A program made the translations under genes and the position numbers. From Okeania sp. SIO3I5 (GTDB lineage Bacteria; Cyanobacteriota; Cyanobacteriia; Cyanobacteriales; Microcoleaceae), in the NCBI RefSeq assembly GCF_010672085.1, contig NZ_JAAHHT010000048.1:1-47991 (forward strand): a DNA stretch of 47,991 bases, written 5' to 3'. The notes beneath the pieces are model-generated. The model made no database searches and was not told the DNA's origin. It worked only from the letters and a program-made list of their open reading frames with translations. Position 1 is the first letter of the stretch. The number at the start of each line of letters is the position of its first letter. Shown here one piece after another: positions 28,071 to 36,814 of the stretch.

Positions 28071-29822
28071 ATGATAATGCAACTATTAAAAGCAAAATCT
28101 ATTTCACGGTTAATATTTTCTCTGGGATTAAGCATATTATCACCTATTTTGACTCCTCTCTCTGCTATTTCTGCCGAAAAAATTATAATTGCTGTTCCTG
28201 ATATTAATATCAATGATCCAGTAGAAGTTGATCTGCCATCTTTTCAAATTAAAATACCAGTTCAATCTCTCGAAAACTTTGCCAAAGAAGGTCAATATAC
28301 AGATGAGTTTTCTCTTTATTCGGAACTATTAAAAGATGAAATAAAGGAATTACAGGAACTTTTCCAAAAGCAAAGAAAAGGGCTACAGGAACTTTTGCAA
28401 ACGCCTTTTAATATAGAGCCTAGTATTGTAGAAGCATTTATGGAAGAACCAGCAGGAAAAGAGTTACTAAAACGTTTAGGTGAGATTATTCAAAGTGGAG
28501 AAAACGAAAATGGTAGTGAAGCACTAAAAAAATCTTTTGAGTTAGCGGTTGCAGATCCCGATGGTTTAACTATTATTAATTTACTGAAAAAATTTCCTGG
28601 GGATATTTTCATTGAACTGGAAGAAGGTGTCAATTTAGTTAATGAGTTAAGCAAAAAATTTGTGGAAGAAAAGATAATTTTGACAGAACTGCAAAAACAA
28701 GCACAAGATTTAGTATTGGCTGAAAAAAAACAGAATTTTAATGGTTTTCCAGATTTCAGAAATGCCGGGAATATTTTATGGGAAAAACAATCTTTTAGTT
28801 TTAGAAATCCGAATCGCGATCGCTCTTCTCCAGCAGATATTTATCTCCCTAAAATTTCGGGAAATAAGTTAGTTCCTGTGGTAGTTATTTCTCATGGTTT
28901 AGGTTCAGACTTAAGTAGTTTTGTTTATCTTGCCGAACATTTAGCATCTCATGGTTTTGCGGTAATAGTACCGGAACATATTGGTTCAAATGCAGAAAAA
29001 TTGGAAAGAATATTTGCAGGTTTTAGTAGACCTGTAGATGGAATAGAATTTATTAATCGTCCACTAGATATTAAGTATTTACTAGATGAAATAGAGGAAA
29101 AAATAGGCTCTGACCCTATATGGCGAGGTAAGCTGAATTTTCAAAATGTAGGTATAATAGGTCAATCTTTTGGTGGTTATACTGCTTTAAGTGTTGCAGG
29201 TGCTCCTCTCAATTTTGAACAACTCCGTAAAGATTGCCAATTTGAAGACACTAAATTGATTTTAAATTTATCCCTATTATTACAATGTCAAACGACTAAT
29301 TTACCAGCAGAAATAACCTCCAATTTAACAGATGAACGTATCACAGCAGCTATTGCAATTAATCCTGTTAGTAGTGGTATATTTGGAGCTGAAAGTAAAG
29401 GTCTGAGTGAAATTAAAATACCTGTGATGATTCTAGCTAGTAGTGAAGATATTTTTGCTCCGCCAATTCCAGAGCAAATTTATCCATTTATCAGTTTAAA
29501 TACCCCAGAAAAATATTTAGTTATAAGTAAACCAGCAACTCATTTTTCATTTATTGAAGAAGAAGAGAATGCTTCTTTTGAACTACCAAAAAAATTAATT
29601 GGTCCTGATCCTGATTTGGCTTATCCATATCTTCAAACATTAAGTGTAGCTTTCTTTCAGGTTTATCTTCAAAATCAATCCCAGTCATTACAATATTTAA
29701 GTGAATCTTATCTACAATATCTCAATCAAGAACCATTTACTTTTACTTTACTGAAGTCTCTTACAGAAGCTGATATACAAAGAGCACTTGATAATTTTTA
29801 TGAACAAGTTACAGAGAAGTAA
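28071..29822 (+). CDS. Exported alpha/beta hydrolase with DUF1400 domain
   Basis: A 583-residue protein with a signal peptide (about residues 1-33, hydrophobic core LIFSLGLSILSPIL ending near ISA). An all-helical DUF1400-type region (about 35-215) follows, then an alpha/beta hydrolase (about 235-560). The nucleophile elbow GQSFGG has Ser366; VISHGLGSD supplies the oxyanion region, and catalytic His491 lies in PATHFSF. It is probably an extracytoplasmic esterase or lipase of unknown substrate (the fold resembles PAF-acetylhydrolase-like enzymes). ATG 28071 with GGAG six bases upstream is preferred over TTG 28065. It stands alone, with repeats on both sides. Confidence 0.9.
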   Translation: MIMQLLKAKSISRLIFSLGLSILSPILTPLSAISAEKIIIAVPDININDPVEVDLPSFQIKIPVQSLENFAKEGQYTDEFSLYSELLKDEIKELQELFQKQRKGLQELLQTPFNIEPSIVEAFMEEPAGKELLKRLGEIIQSGENENGSEALKKSFELAVADPDGLTIINLLKKFPGDIFIELEEGVNLVNELSKKFVEEKIILTELQKQAQDLVLAEKKQNFNGFPDFRNAGNILWEKQSFSFRNPNRDRSSPADIYLPKISGNKLVPVVVISHGLGSDLSSFVYLAEHLASHGFAVIVPEHIGSNAEKLERIFAGFSRPVDGIEFINRPLDIKYLLDEIEEKIGSDPIWRGKLNFQNVGIIGQSFGGYTALSVAGAPLNFEQLRKDCQFEDTKLILNLSLLLQCQTTNLPAEITSNLTDERITAAIAINPVSSGIFGAESKGLSEIKIPVMILASSEDIFAPPIPEQIYPFISLNTPEKYLVISKPATHFSFIEEEENASFELPKKLIGPDPDLAYPYLQTLSVAFFQVYLQNQSQSLQYLSESYLQYLNQEPFTFTLLKSLTEADIQRALDNFYEQVTEK

Positions 29823-30252
29823 TATCATGTTCGAATGAGTAATGAGTAATGAGTAATGAGTAATGAGTAATGAGTAATGAGTAATGAGTAATGAGCTATG
29901 AGTAATGAGCTATGAGGGAAGAGGGAAGAGGGAAGAGGAAGGAATTTTAAGCTATAAATGAATAGAAAGTTTTTTTATCAGGCTCTTATCCAGACATGAT
30001 ATAATTAGGGTTTGGGGTAGGAGTCAGGAGTCAGTAGTCAGGATTGAGGAGTTAGGAGAAAGAATTCTCACTTGATTTTTCGGCCTTAGCTTTTTAGACT
30101 GAAAATAATTTCAATCTTATTACAGCAGTTTTCATTTGGCTAGACAGTTGTAGGGACGTTCCATGGAACGTCCCTACAAGGTTTTGGTTGTAAAGATTTT
30201 ATACTGATACTAACGGATTTGATATGACTTCTAACTTCAGCTATAATCTCTT
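29823..30252. other. Intergenic region with heptamer array and perfect palindrome
   Basis: An ATGAGTA heptamer array (about 29834-29907, roughly ten copies, some variant) is followed by GGGAAGA heptamers. A perfect palindrome lies at 30148-30179. No gene is seen. Confidence 0.65.
30148..30179. repeat. 32-bp perfect palindrome
   Basis: Left arm TTGTAGGGACGTTCCA and its exact complement TGGAACGTCCCTACAA meet at a central CCATGG. The 28-bp core recurs at 43631-43658, and variants with longer loops occur near 3842 and 36172. Confidence 0.8.
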
Positions 30253-31044
30253 TTATTTCTGCAAATTCAAACCTTTTGAAAAAAATTTGAGACCAACTAA
30301 AACTGCTAATCCTAAAGCTAATATTCCAGCACTAATAGCAAGAACTAGAATATCTAAATGACGAATTGCAATTGCTGTTAATGCCCAAATAAATACCAAA
30401 GTATAAGCAATATCTTGTTTTTGAATATTAATAATTGCTGCAATAACAGTGCCAATTATTAACATAATTATTGTCCAAACAATACCAACTTGTTCTGAAC
30501 TATTCCAGCCTAAATTATCTAGAGCGCAGGCTACATTTACAATTGTTGCCACACTAATCCAAGCAAAATATATACTGATGGGATAATGAACTAACCATTT
30601 ATCTTTTTTTGAGACTCTTTCATAACTAATTCCTAAATTTAGATATAGGGAAATCAAACATCCTAAAATTCCTAACATTGCCAATACTGAAAGAGTAAAT
30701 AGTTGATATTGAAATAAAAATATCCAAACAATTTGTGCCAGACTCGCACCTACTAAAAAATATTGACATCTGCGTAAAATTTGATTCTCTCGTTGTGCTG
30801 GTAAAAGTTGATAAATTCCAAAGCTAATTAAGCCTAAATAAATTAATCCCCAAATAGCAAAAGCATAACTGGCAGGAGTAATCAAAACATTCTTAAATAT
30901 GGTGTTAGAAATTTCTCCTATTGTTTTACCGCTTGGAGGTGCAATATTCACATAAATATTCAGAAAAAAAGCAGCTAAAATAGCAATTAAATTAGCCCAT
31001 TGTCGGATAATATCTGAGTTAAATTTACTTGTATTAGTTGCCAT
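30253..31044 (-). CDS. TspO/tryptophan-rich sensory protein-like membrane protein
   Basis: A 263-residue integral membrane protein with about seven or eight hydrophobic helices. The core ITPASYAFAIWGLIYLGL and later YFAWISVATIVNVACAL segments resemble the tryptophan-rich TspO/MBR-like proteins of cyanobacteria, which are longer than the 160-residue canonical TspO. Such proteins bind porphyrins or other ligands and influence tetrapyrrole or stress signalling, but no ligand can be assigned here. A hypothetical gene lies upstream on the same strand (53 bp gap), possibly cotranscribed. Confidence 0.78.
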   Translation of the reverse strand: MATNTSKFNSDIIRQWANLIAILAAFFLNIYVNIAPPSGKTIGEISNTIFKNVLITPASYAFAIWGLIYLGLISFGIYQLLPAQRENQILRRCQYFLVGASLAQIVWIFLFQYQLFTLSVLAMLGILGCLISLYLNLGISYERVSKKDKWLVHYPISIYFAWISVATIVNVACALDNLGWNSSEQVGIVWTIIMLIIGTVIAAIINIQKQDIAYTLVFIWALTAIAIRHLDILVLAISAGILALGLAVLVGLKFFSKGLNLQK

Positions 31045-31097
31045 AATAATTTTTGCGATTGTTAATAAATGCTATTAAGCTGAATGCTTACACAAAA

Positions 31098-31475
31098 TTA
31101 ATCTTGAATTACTTCTAGTCCACAAGCTTCTGCGAGTTGTTGTGCTATGCTTTTATATGGACGAGGTGGAGTCCGAGTATCGAGGTCTAAATTAAAACCC
31201 TCTACAACACGCTGAATTAATTTTGAACGCCACATAGCTTCTATTTCATAATCTGAACTCAGACTACCTTCAGATAATGCTGCCATTAATTTATCTAATA
31301 TTTGATATTGCCCTACTAAAATTGCTGCTTTAGTAACATCGCCAGAATCAGTATCAAGAGCATCTAATTGTCTACTAACTCGATTCCATTCTGTGTCAAT
31401 TATTTTCATCATAACTTTAGCAAGTTTAGCATCACGTTCCTGTTTCAATATTTGGAATTCATTGTTAGTCGTCAT
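31098..31475 (-). CDS. Hypothetical protein
   Basis: A 125-residue soluble, mostly helical protein with no recognised motif. It begins at ATG 31475. The N-terminal half is charged (ILKQERDAKLAKVMMKIID), the C-terminal half includes TRTPPRPYKSIAQQLAEACG. It is on the same strand as the TspO-like gene 53 bp downstream. Normal composition and lack of repeat DNA support a real gene. No function is proposed. Confidence 0.65.
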   Translation of the reverse strand: MTTNNEFQILKQERDAKLAKVMMKIIDTEWNRVSRQLDALDTDSGDVTKAAILVGQYQILDKLMAALSEGSLSSDYEIEAMWRSKLIQRVVEGFNLDLDTRTPPRPYKSIAQQLAEACGLEVIQD

Positions 31476-31609
31476 TATTAGCTGTTAAATATATTATTAT
31501 AGGCTGTTTAATTTTATATATCACATCTATCTGGTTCTTAGCATGAACATAATCTTAAATTAAGGAATGTGTTTCAACAATTAATTATTAATTATTAATA
31601 ATTACCTCT

Positions 31610-31936
31610 TTAAAAACCATTTCCAATCAGAATAAATGATGCCCAATAATAAGGATGATGTAACTGTGCAACTATTTCTAATGATCAGTCATTTTCAGGA
31701 CTTTTTTGTATTGCTAAAGCTGCTAACTGTTGGGGATTATATTTACCATGAATTAGAGAAATTTGTGCTTGGCGTAATGCTTCTGCTTTTGTGACTTTTC
31801 CTGTTTCTAACCACTGATAAAAATTATTCATCAAAATTTGCCTACCGCCATCATCGACACGCCATAAATTGGAGTTAATAAAGCTACAGTAGCTAGAATA
31901 GTCAGATGAAAATTTAATTCCATTATCTTTAAGCAT
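31610..31936 (-). pseudogene. Relic of a CHAT-domain gene with in-frame stop
   Basis: The minus-strand frame from 31936 encodes the C-terminal part of a CHAT domain: LWRVDDGG, then MNNFYQWLETG and AEALRQAQISLIHGKY, all family hallmarks after the catalytic Cys. It stops at TGA 31685-31687, yet the same frame continues to TAA 31610-31612 with QLHHPYYWASFILIGNG, the usual CHAT C-terminus. The catalytic His and Cys segments are missing upstream, where ~20 unrelated residues and AT-rich DNA precede it. It is a decayed fourth CHAT gene. Suppression of the stop would still give no active site. Confidence 0.8.
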
Positions 31937-32457
31937 CTTTATCGGATTTACCCATTTTTTAAATCTTAAGTTATCATATTATTAAGTTTTTGTCAAAATA
32001 GAATAATTATATTTATGACATCAGAAAAATTGATGAGAATTGTTAAAAATAATATACTCGATCCAGATATTCCCCAAAAAACTTAGTATTATTTTATATT
32101 AGACTTCTTGCAAATGTCAGGGAATAGGGAATAGGGGGAATAAAATTGTTGATTTTATATTTTGAATTGGTTTAATTAAAAATTTTGCAAGAGGTTTATT
32201 AATTACTAAATATATCGGTGTGCAAATGACTGGGTTTAATAACCTACGTTTAAATCTACTATTGATAACTGAAAGTGTTAATTATAAAAACACGATTATA
32301 GTTAGATTAATCCAATAATTTTCAAAATATTAATGACCAAAAAATTAAGTCTCAAGCCTCCCCTTGGAAGGGAATGAAAAGAGTAAACTTCAGTATTTCA
32401 ATCCCGATGCTTCACCAAGAGATACTGATAACTGATAACTGATAACTGATAACTGAA
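31937..32457. other. AT-rich intergenic region before galT
   Basis: No gene is seen. GGGAATA heptamers occur near 32122. A CTGATAA heptamer array (about 32427-32455) ends 2-3 bp before the galT start codon, leaving no recognisable ribosome-binding site. Confidence 0.55.
32427..32455 (+). repeat. CTGATAA heptamer array at the galT start
   Basis: Four consecutive CTGATAA units occupy the position where a Shine-Dalgarno sequence would be expected for ATG 32458. Confidence 0.75.
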
Positions 32458-33459
32458 ATGACTGAATTAAGACAAAATTTAATCACTAGGGATTGGGTTA
32501 TTATTGCCACAGAAAGAGCCAAAAGACCTGATGATTTTACTAAATCTGAAAAATCCCAAATTGTCATCCCATCATATCAACCAACTTGCCCATTTTGTCT
32601 GGGCAACGAACACCTTACAGGACCAGAATCATTTCGACTCAAAGATAATAATAGTTGGAGAGTAAGGGCAGTACCTAATAAATTTCCAGCTCTAACTCCC
32701 ATAGGTGAAAAAGTTAGAAATGTAGATAAAAGTTTTCGTTCTATGGCAGGAGTTGGATTCCATGAAGTGATTATCGAACACCCACTTCATAATGTCACAA
32801 TTCCGTTTCTAGATATTAAAGATATAGTCAATATTTTTAGAGTTTATCGTCTGCGATATTCACAAATAAGACAAGACCAAAGGATTCAAACTATCCTGAT
32901 TTTTAAGAATCATGGTAAAGGTGCAGGTACATCATTAGAACATCCCCATTCTCAATTAGTAGCTACACCAATTGTGCCCTATCAATTACGAATTAGAATA
33001 CAAGAAGCAATGCGATATTTTGACGATACTGGAGAATGTATATTTTGCCGAACATTAGCAGATGAACTAGCTGCTGAAGAGAGAATAATTTATGCCAGTA
33101 AAGATTTTGTTTCATTTATTCCTTATGCGGCACTTTCTCCATTTCATACTTGGATTTTTCCCAGGCGTCATTCATCATCTTTTGATGAAATTACTGACTC
33201 AGAAATGCTGGATTTAGCAGATAATTTAAAAACTGTCTTGGCAAAACTTTATTATGGTTTAAATAACCCAGACTATAACTTTATTATTCGTTCTATTCCC
33301 ACAGATGAAAAACGCACAGATTATTTTCATTGGTATTTAGCAGTTGTGCCTAGGGTTTCCCTCGCTGCTGGATTTGAAATGGGAAGTGGAATGTTTATTA
33401 ATACTTCTGTGCCAGAAGAAAATGCTGCTTTTTTACGTTCTGTAGAAATTCCTAAATAG
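32458..33459 (+). CDS. galT: Galactose-1-phosphate uridylyltransferase-like protein
   Basis: A 333-residue HIT-superfamily nucleotidyltransferase. GalT exchanges UMP between UDP-glucose and galactose-1-phosphate (Leloir pathway) through a uridylyl-His intermediate. The active-site HPHSQ is at His162-Pro-His164-Ser-Gln166. Cys44/Cys47 (CPFC) and a CIFC pair near residue 196 fit metal sites seen in the family. The N-terminal half carries RAVPNKFPAL and GFHEVIIEHP, typical of GalT. Length is normal. Related ADP-sugar phosphorylases cannot be excluded. No other galactose genes lie nearby. Confidence 0.87.
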   Translation: MTELRQNLITRDWVIIATERAKRPDDFTKSEKSQIVIPSYQPTCPFCLGNEHLTGPESFRLKDNNSWRVRAVPNKFPALTPIGEKVRNVDKSFRSMAGVGFHEVIIEHPLHNVTIPFLDIKDIVNIFRVYRLRYSQIRQDQRIQTILIFKNHGKGAGTSLEHPHSQLVATPIVPYQLRIRIQEAMRYFDDTGECIFCRTLADELAAEERIIYASKDFVSFIPYAALSPFHTWIFPRRHSSSFDEITDSEMLDLADNLKTVLAKLYYGLNNPDYNFIIRSIPTDEKRTDYFHWYLAVVPRVSLAAGFEMGSGMFINTSVPEENAAFLRSVEIPK

Positions 33460-33460
33460 T

Positions 33461-33652
33461 AGGGAACAGGGAACAGGGAACAGGGAACAGGGAATAGGGA
33501 ATAGGGAATAGAAATTTGTGACATCTTTAAAGTGAATTAGTATCACCATTCTAAAAAATACTGTAATCTTCTTCCTTCTTTCTTCTTCTTCCTTATTCCT
33601 TCTGGGTTATGATAATCTATTTGAAACAAAATTCTGTTCAAGGAATCTAAGA
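33461..33652. repeat. GGGAACA/GGGAATA heptamer array between galT and ddl
   Basis: Seven heptamers (33463-33511) start right after the galT stop: four GGGAACA, then three GGGAATA. A TTCTTCTTCCT-rich stretch follows near 33570-33600. AAGGAATCTAAGA precedes ddl. Confidence 0.75.
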
Positions 33653-34750
33653 ATGACAAAATTACGAGTAGGTTTATTATTCGGTGGTTGCTCTGGCGAA
33701 CATGAAGTATCCATTCGTTCCGCCAAAGCGATCGCTACTGCCTTAAGTACAGGAAAAAATACAGGCAAATACGAATTGATGCCTATCTATATTCAAAAAG
33801 ATGGTTGTTGGCAACCAAGCGATTTTTCTCAACAAGTGCTGGAGTCTGGCAAACCACCCTCATTGCAACTGACAGATGAAAATAATAATGATGCCAATAC
33901 ATCCCTAGCTCAACAAACTTCTTCTAATCTCTGGCAAACTCCCCCCCAAGTAGCAGATGTAAATGTGTGGTTTCCAGTTCTCCATGGCCCCAATGGGGAG
34001 GATGGCACCATACAGGGTTTACTAAAATTAATGCAGGTTCCCTTTGTGGGTTCTGGAGTTTTGGGTTCGGCAATGGGTATGGATAAAATAGCGATGAAAA
34101 TAGCTTTTGAGTACGCAGGTTTGCCACAAGTCAAGTATCGGGCAGTGACGCGAGCGCAAATTTGGTCTAATCCTTGTGTATTTCCTAAACTGTGCGACGA
34201 TATTGAAGCAGCTTTGGGATATCCCTCTTTTGTTAAACCTGCAAATTTAGGATCGTCCGTGGGTATTGCTAAGGTGCGCACCCGTTCAGAATTAGAAACT
34301 GCCTTGGATAATGCTGCTAGTTACGATCGCCGAGTTATTGTTGAAGCTGGTGTGGAAGCGAGAGAATTAGAATGTGCGGTATTGGGGAACGACTTCCCGA
34401 AAGCTTCTGTAGTTGGTGAGATTACTTTTGAGAGTGATTTTTATGATTACGAAACCAAGTATACAGAAGGAAAAGCCGATTTATTTATTCCAGCGCGGGT
34501 GAGTGAGGCGATCGCTACTCAAATCCAAGAAATGGCAACCCAGGCATTTTTAGCAGTGGATGCAGCAGGTTTAGCGAGAGTAGATTTTTTCTATGTGGAG
34601 AAAACCGGAGAAATTTTTATCAATGAAATTAATACCATGCCTGGTTTTACTGCCACCAGTATGTATCCCATGCTTTGGGAAGCTAGCGGTATTCCTTTTG
34701 ATCAGTTAGTGGATACTTTGATTCAGTTAGCATTAGAAAGACATTCCTAA
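33653..34750 (+). CDS. ddl: D-alanine--D-alanine ligase
   Basis: A 365-residue ATP-grasp enzyme that joins two D-alanines for peptidoglycan precursor synthesis in the cytoplasm. Family motifs are in order: [17 protein letters not shown] at the N-terminus, [14 protein letters not shown] (about 110-123), [15 protein letters not shown] (about 190-205), and the catalytic and metal-binding ARVDFF and [12 protein letters not shown] (about 305-335). A Ser/Thr/Gln-rich insertion (about 60-95) is longer than in enterobacterial Ddl but common in cyanobacteria. ATG 33653 has an AAGGAA leader. Downstream the gene runs straight into a tandem array. Confidence 0.96.
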   Translation: MTKLRVGLLFGGCSGEHEVSIRSAKAIATALSTGKNTGKYELMPIYIQKDGCWQPSDFSQQVLESGKPPSLQLTDENNNDANTSLAQQTSSNLWQTPPQVADVNVWFPVLHGPNGEDGTIQGLLKLMQVPFVGSGVLGSAMGMDKIAMKIAFEYAGLPQVKYRAVTRAQIWSNPCVFPKLCDDIEAALGYPSFVKPANLGSSVGIAKVRTRSELETALDNAASYDRRVIVEAGVEARELECAVLGNDFPKASVVGEITFESDFYDYETKYTEGKADLFIPARVSEAIATQIQEMATQAFLAVDAAGLARVDFFYVEKTGEIFINEINTMPGFTATSMYPMLWEASGIPFDQLVDTLIQLALERHS

Positions 34751-34756
34751 GTAAGG

Positions 34757-35603
34757 TTTAATCCCCCCAAACCCCCCTTGGGAAGGGGGGCTTAAGAATT
34801 TAATTTAGACTTATGCTATAACTTTATTGAAATTAACAATTTTCTGTAGGTTGGGTAGAGCGTGAGCGAAACCCAACGTTATAAGAGTTTGTGGCAGGCT
34901 TAATCCCCCCAAACCCCCCTTGGGAAGGGGGGCTTAAGAATTTAATTTAGACTTATGCTATAACTTTATTGAAATTAACAATTTTCTGTAGGTTGGGTAG
35001 AGCGTGAGCGAAACCCAACATTATCAGAGTTTGTGGCAGGCTTAATCCCCCCAAACCCCCCTTGGGAAGGGGGGCTTAAGAATTTAGACTTATGCCATAA
35101 CTTTATTGAAATTAATAATTTTCTGTAGGTTGGGTAGAGCGTGAGCGAAACCCAATATTATCAGAGTTTGTGGCAGGCTTAATCCCCCCAAACCCCCCTT
35201 GGGAAGGGGGGCTTAAGAATTTAATTTAGACTTATGCTATAACTTTATTGAAATTAATAATTTTCTGTAGGTTGGGTAGAGCGTGAGCGAAACCCAACAT
35301 TATCAGAGTTTGTGGCAGGCTTAATCCCCCCAAACCCCCCTTGGGAAGGGGGGCTTAAGAATTTAATTTAGACTTATGCCATAACTTTATTGAAATTAAT
35401 AATTTTCTGTAGGTTGAGTAGAGCGTGAGCGAAACCCAACATTATAAGAGTTTGTGGCAGGCTTAATCCCCCCAAACCCCCCTTGGGAAGGGGGGCTTAA
35501 GAATTTAATTTAGACTTATGCCATAACTTTATTGAAATTAACAATTTTCTGTAGGTTGGGTAGAGCGTGAGCGAAACCCAACATTATAAGAGTTTGTGGC
35601 AGG
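34757..35603 (+). repeat. 142-bp six-copy array carrying copies of the UPF0175-frame start
   Basis: Six units of 142 bp (one of 137) begin after ddl. Each contains a C-rich palindrome (CCCCCCTTGGGAAGGGGGG), AT-rich DNA, and a GTAGGTTGGGTAGAGCGTGAG element. A GTG start recurs at 34862, 35004, 35141, 35283, 35425 and 35567. The first five open MSETQRYKSLWQA (or HYQ/YYQ variants) followed by TAA; the last reads MSETQHYKSLWQD and continues into the long frame. Unit length and near identity suggest recent expansion. The array may also serve as the ddl terminator. Confidence 0.92.
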
Positions 35604-35833
35604 ATATAATCTTTGGTAAATTTGGAGATAACGGCGAATTTTTTGTTGAAATAGAATTATATCATGTCCGGATAATCAGTGATAAAAAACCTTTATCTCT
35701 TTCAACCAATATTCCCTTCTGCTGCCCCCCTTTCAAAGGGGGGTTGGGGGGATTTCCTCTGGTATTCCTGTGGAGTATAACTATTCAACCAGACATGATA
35801 TTAGTTGCTGTAACTGGAGAGTTAATAAAAACC
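35567..35833 (+). other. N-terminal extension in frame with UPF0175
   Basis: An in-frame stretch of 89 codons from GTG 35567 up to the likely UPF0175 start. The first ~45 codons (…FGDNGEFFVEIELYHV) look coding but are not recognised and may be the remnant of another gene. Codons ~50-65 (CCPPFKGGLGGF) are a translated dispersed palindrome, CCCCCCTTTCAAAGGGGGG at 35726. The frame could be a true extension or chance continuity. Confidence 0.45.
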
Positions 35834-36097
35834 ATGGTTTCACAATTGATAATTGAATATCCCGATAATTTTCCTGATGCAATGGGTAAAACTCCTGAAG
35901 CTTTTGAACAAGAAGCAAAATGGGCAATGGCTGTAAAATTATATGAAATGAAACGCATTTCATCAGGAATGGCTGCTAATTTATTGGGAGTAGAAAGAGT
36001 TACATTTTTATTAAAGTTAAATGACTATGGAGTAGCAATGATCGATTTAACAGAAAATGAAATATTATCGGATTTAGCTAATACACATTCCCAATAA
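35834..36097 (+). CDS. UPF0175 family (antitoxin-like) protein
   Basis: The last 87 codons form a complete UPF0175 protein: FEQEAKWAMAVKLYEMKRISSGMAANLLGVERVTFLLKL. This is a small helix-turn-helix-like domain often found as the antitoxin partner of PIN-domain toxins. ATG 35834 gives the family's usual length, but the same frame is open upstream to GTG 35567. No PIN or DUF3368 toxin gene is adjacent; the next feature is the CRISPR array. It may be an orphan antitoxin or a regulator. Confidence 0.8.
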   Translation: MVSQLIIEYPDNFPDAMGKTPEAFEQEAKWAMAVKLYEMKRISSGMAANLLGVERVTFLLKLNDYGVAMIDLTENEILSDLANTHSQ

Positions 36098-36240
36098 TTA
36101 ACATTTCTCTGTAGGTTGGGTAGAGCGGCAGCGAAACCCAACATTTATCTTTAAAATGATCACCCTTTAGGGACGTCCGCATTTTTGTTATGCAACGTCC
36201 CTACTTTATTGTCTACTGATGCACAAAGGAAAAATTTGGC
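36098..36240. repeat. Dispersed repeats between UPF0175 and the CRISPR array
   Basis: GTAGGTTGGGTAGAGCG and GCGAAACCCAAC (36111-36140) form a hairpin known from the 34757 array. TTAGGGACGTCCGCATTTTT and GCAACGTCCCTA (36172-36204) belong to the palindrome family at 30148. Confidence 0.65.
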
Positions 36241-36271
36241 AAAAAAAACCTCCTCAACGCTAGAGGAGGTT
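36241..36271 (-). terminator. Intrinsic terminator of the CRISPR transcript
   Basis: Read on the minus strand, AACCTCCTC, a 7-nt loop TAGCGTT, and GAGGAGGTT form a perfect 9-bp stem followed by a run of T. It lies right after the last, degenerate repeat, as expected for the end of an array transcribed on the minus strand. The stem overlaps the first three bases of that repeat. Confidence 0.8.
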
Positions 36272-36814
36272 TCGATTAATTCTGGTTTCGGTGAAGCACT
36301 AGAGTCAGTTCCCCCCTTTCAAAGGGGGGTTAGGGGGGATTTTAGCTCCCATTAATTCCGCTTCGGGTGAAGCACTAGAGACCTTTTTGTCAATATAGCA
36401 GTCGCAAGATTAGAAAGATGTTTCCATTAATTCCGCTTCGGGTGAAGCACTAGAGTTAAAATATTATTTGTAATGGGGGTAGGCATACTTTGGTTTCCAT
36501 TAATTCCGCTTCGGGTGAAGCACTAGAGTTATTAGCTTTACAGGGTTTTGCAAAGGATCTTCTGTTTCCATTAATTCCGCTTCGGGTGAAGCACTAGAGT
36601 TGGCTGATGTTGTAAGGAGTAATATTGTTGTTGCTGTTTCCATTAATTCCGCTTCGGGTGAAGCACTAGAGGTTTTATTAAATTTGGCACAGGAGGTGAT
36701 TTCATGGTTTCCATTAATTCCGCTTCGGGTGAAGCACTAGAGTTTGTTCGTCAACCTATTGAACACATTGGGGAATACGTTTCCATTAATTCCGCTTCGG
36801 GTGAAGCACTAGAG
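36269..36814 (-). CRISPR. Orphan CRISPR array, 8 repeats and 7 spacers
   Basis: The repeats are 36 bp. Minus-strand consensus starts CTCTAGTGCTTCACCCGAAG and ends AATTAATGGAAAC, a 3' end typical of cyanobacterial arrays. Copies are at 36269, 36345, 36420, 36493, 36564, 36636, 36707 and 36779. Spacers are 35-40 bp. Degenerate copies at the low-coordinate end (36269 strongly, 36345 slightly) mark the trailer; the leader should lie beyond 36814. The central CTTCACCCGAAG can form a short stem. Spacer 36305-36344 is a dispersed genomic palindrome rather than a typical foreign sequence. No cas gene is in the window, so the type cannot be assigned. Confidence 0.95.

Noticed and set aside
31098-31475. 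Phage protein interpretation of the 125-residue hypothetical
   Set aside because: No phage neighbours or motif; left as hypothetical.
36241-36271. Terminator for the UPF0175 gene on the plus strand
   Set aside because: The T-run is on the minus-strand side (A-run precedes the stem on the plus strand), so it ends minus-strand CRISPR transcription.
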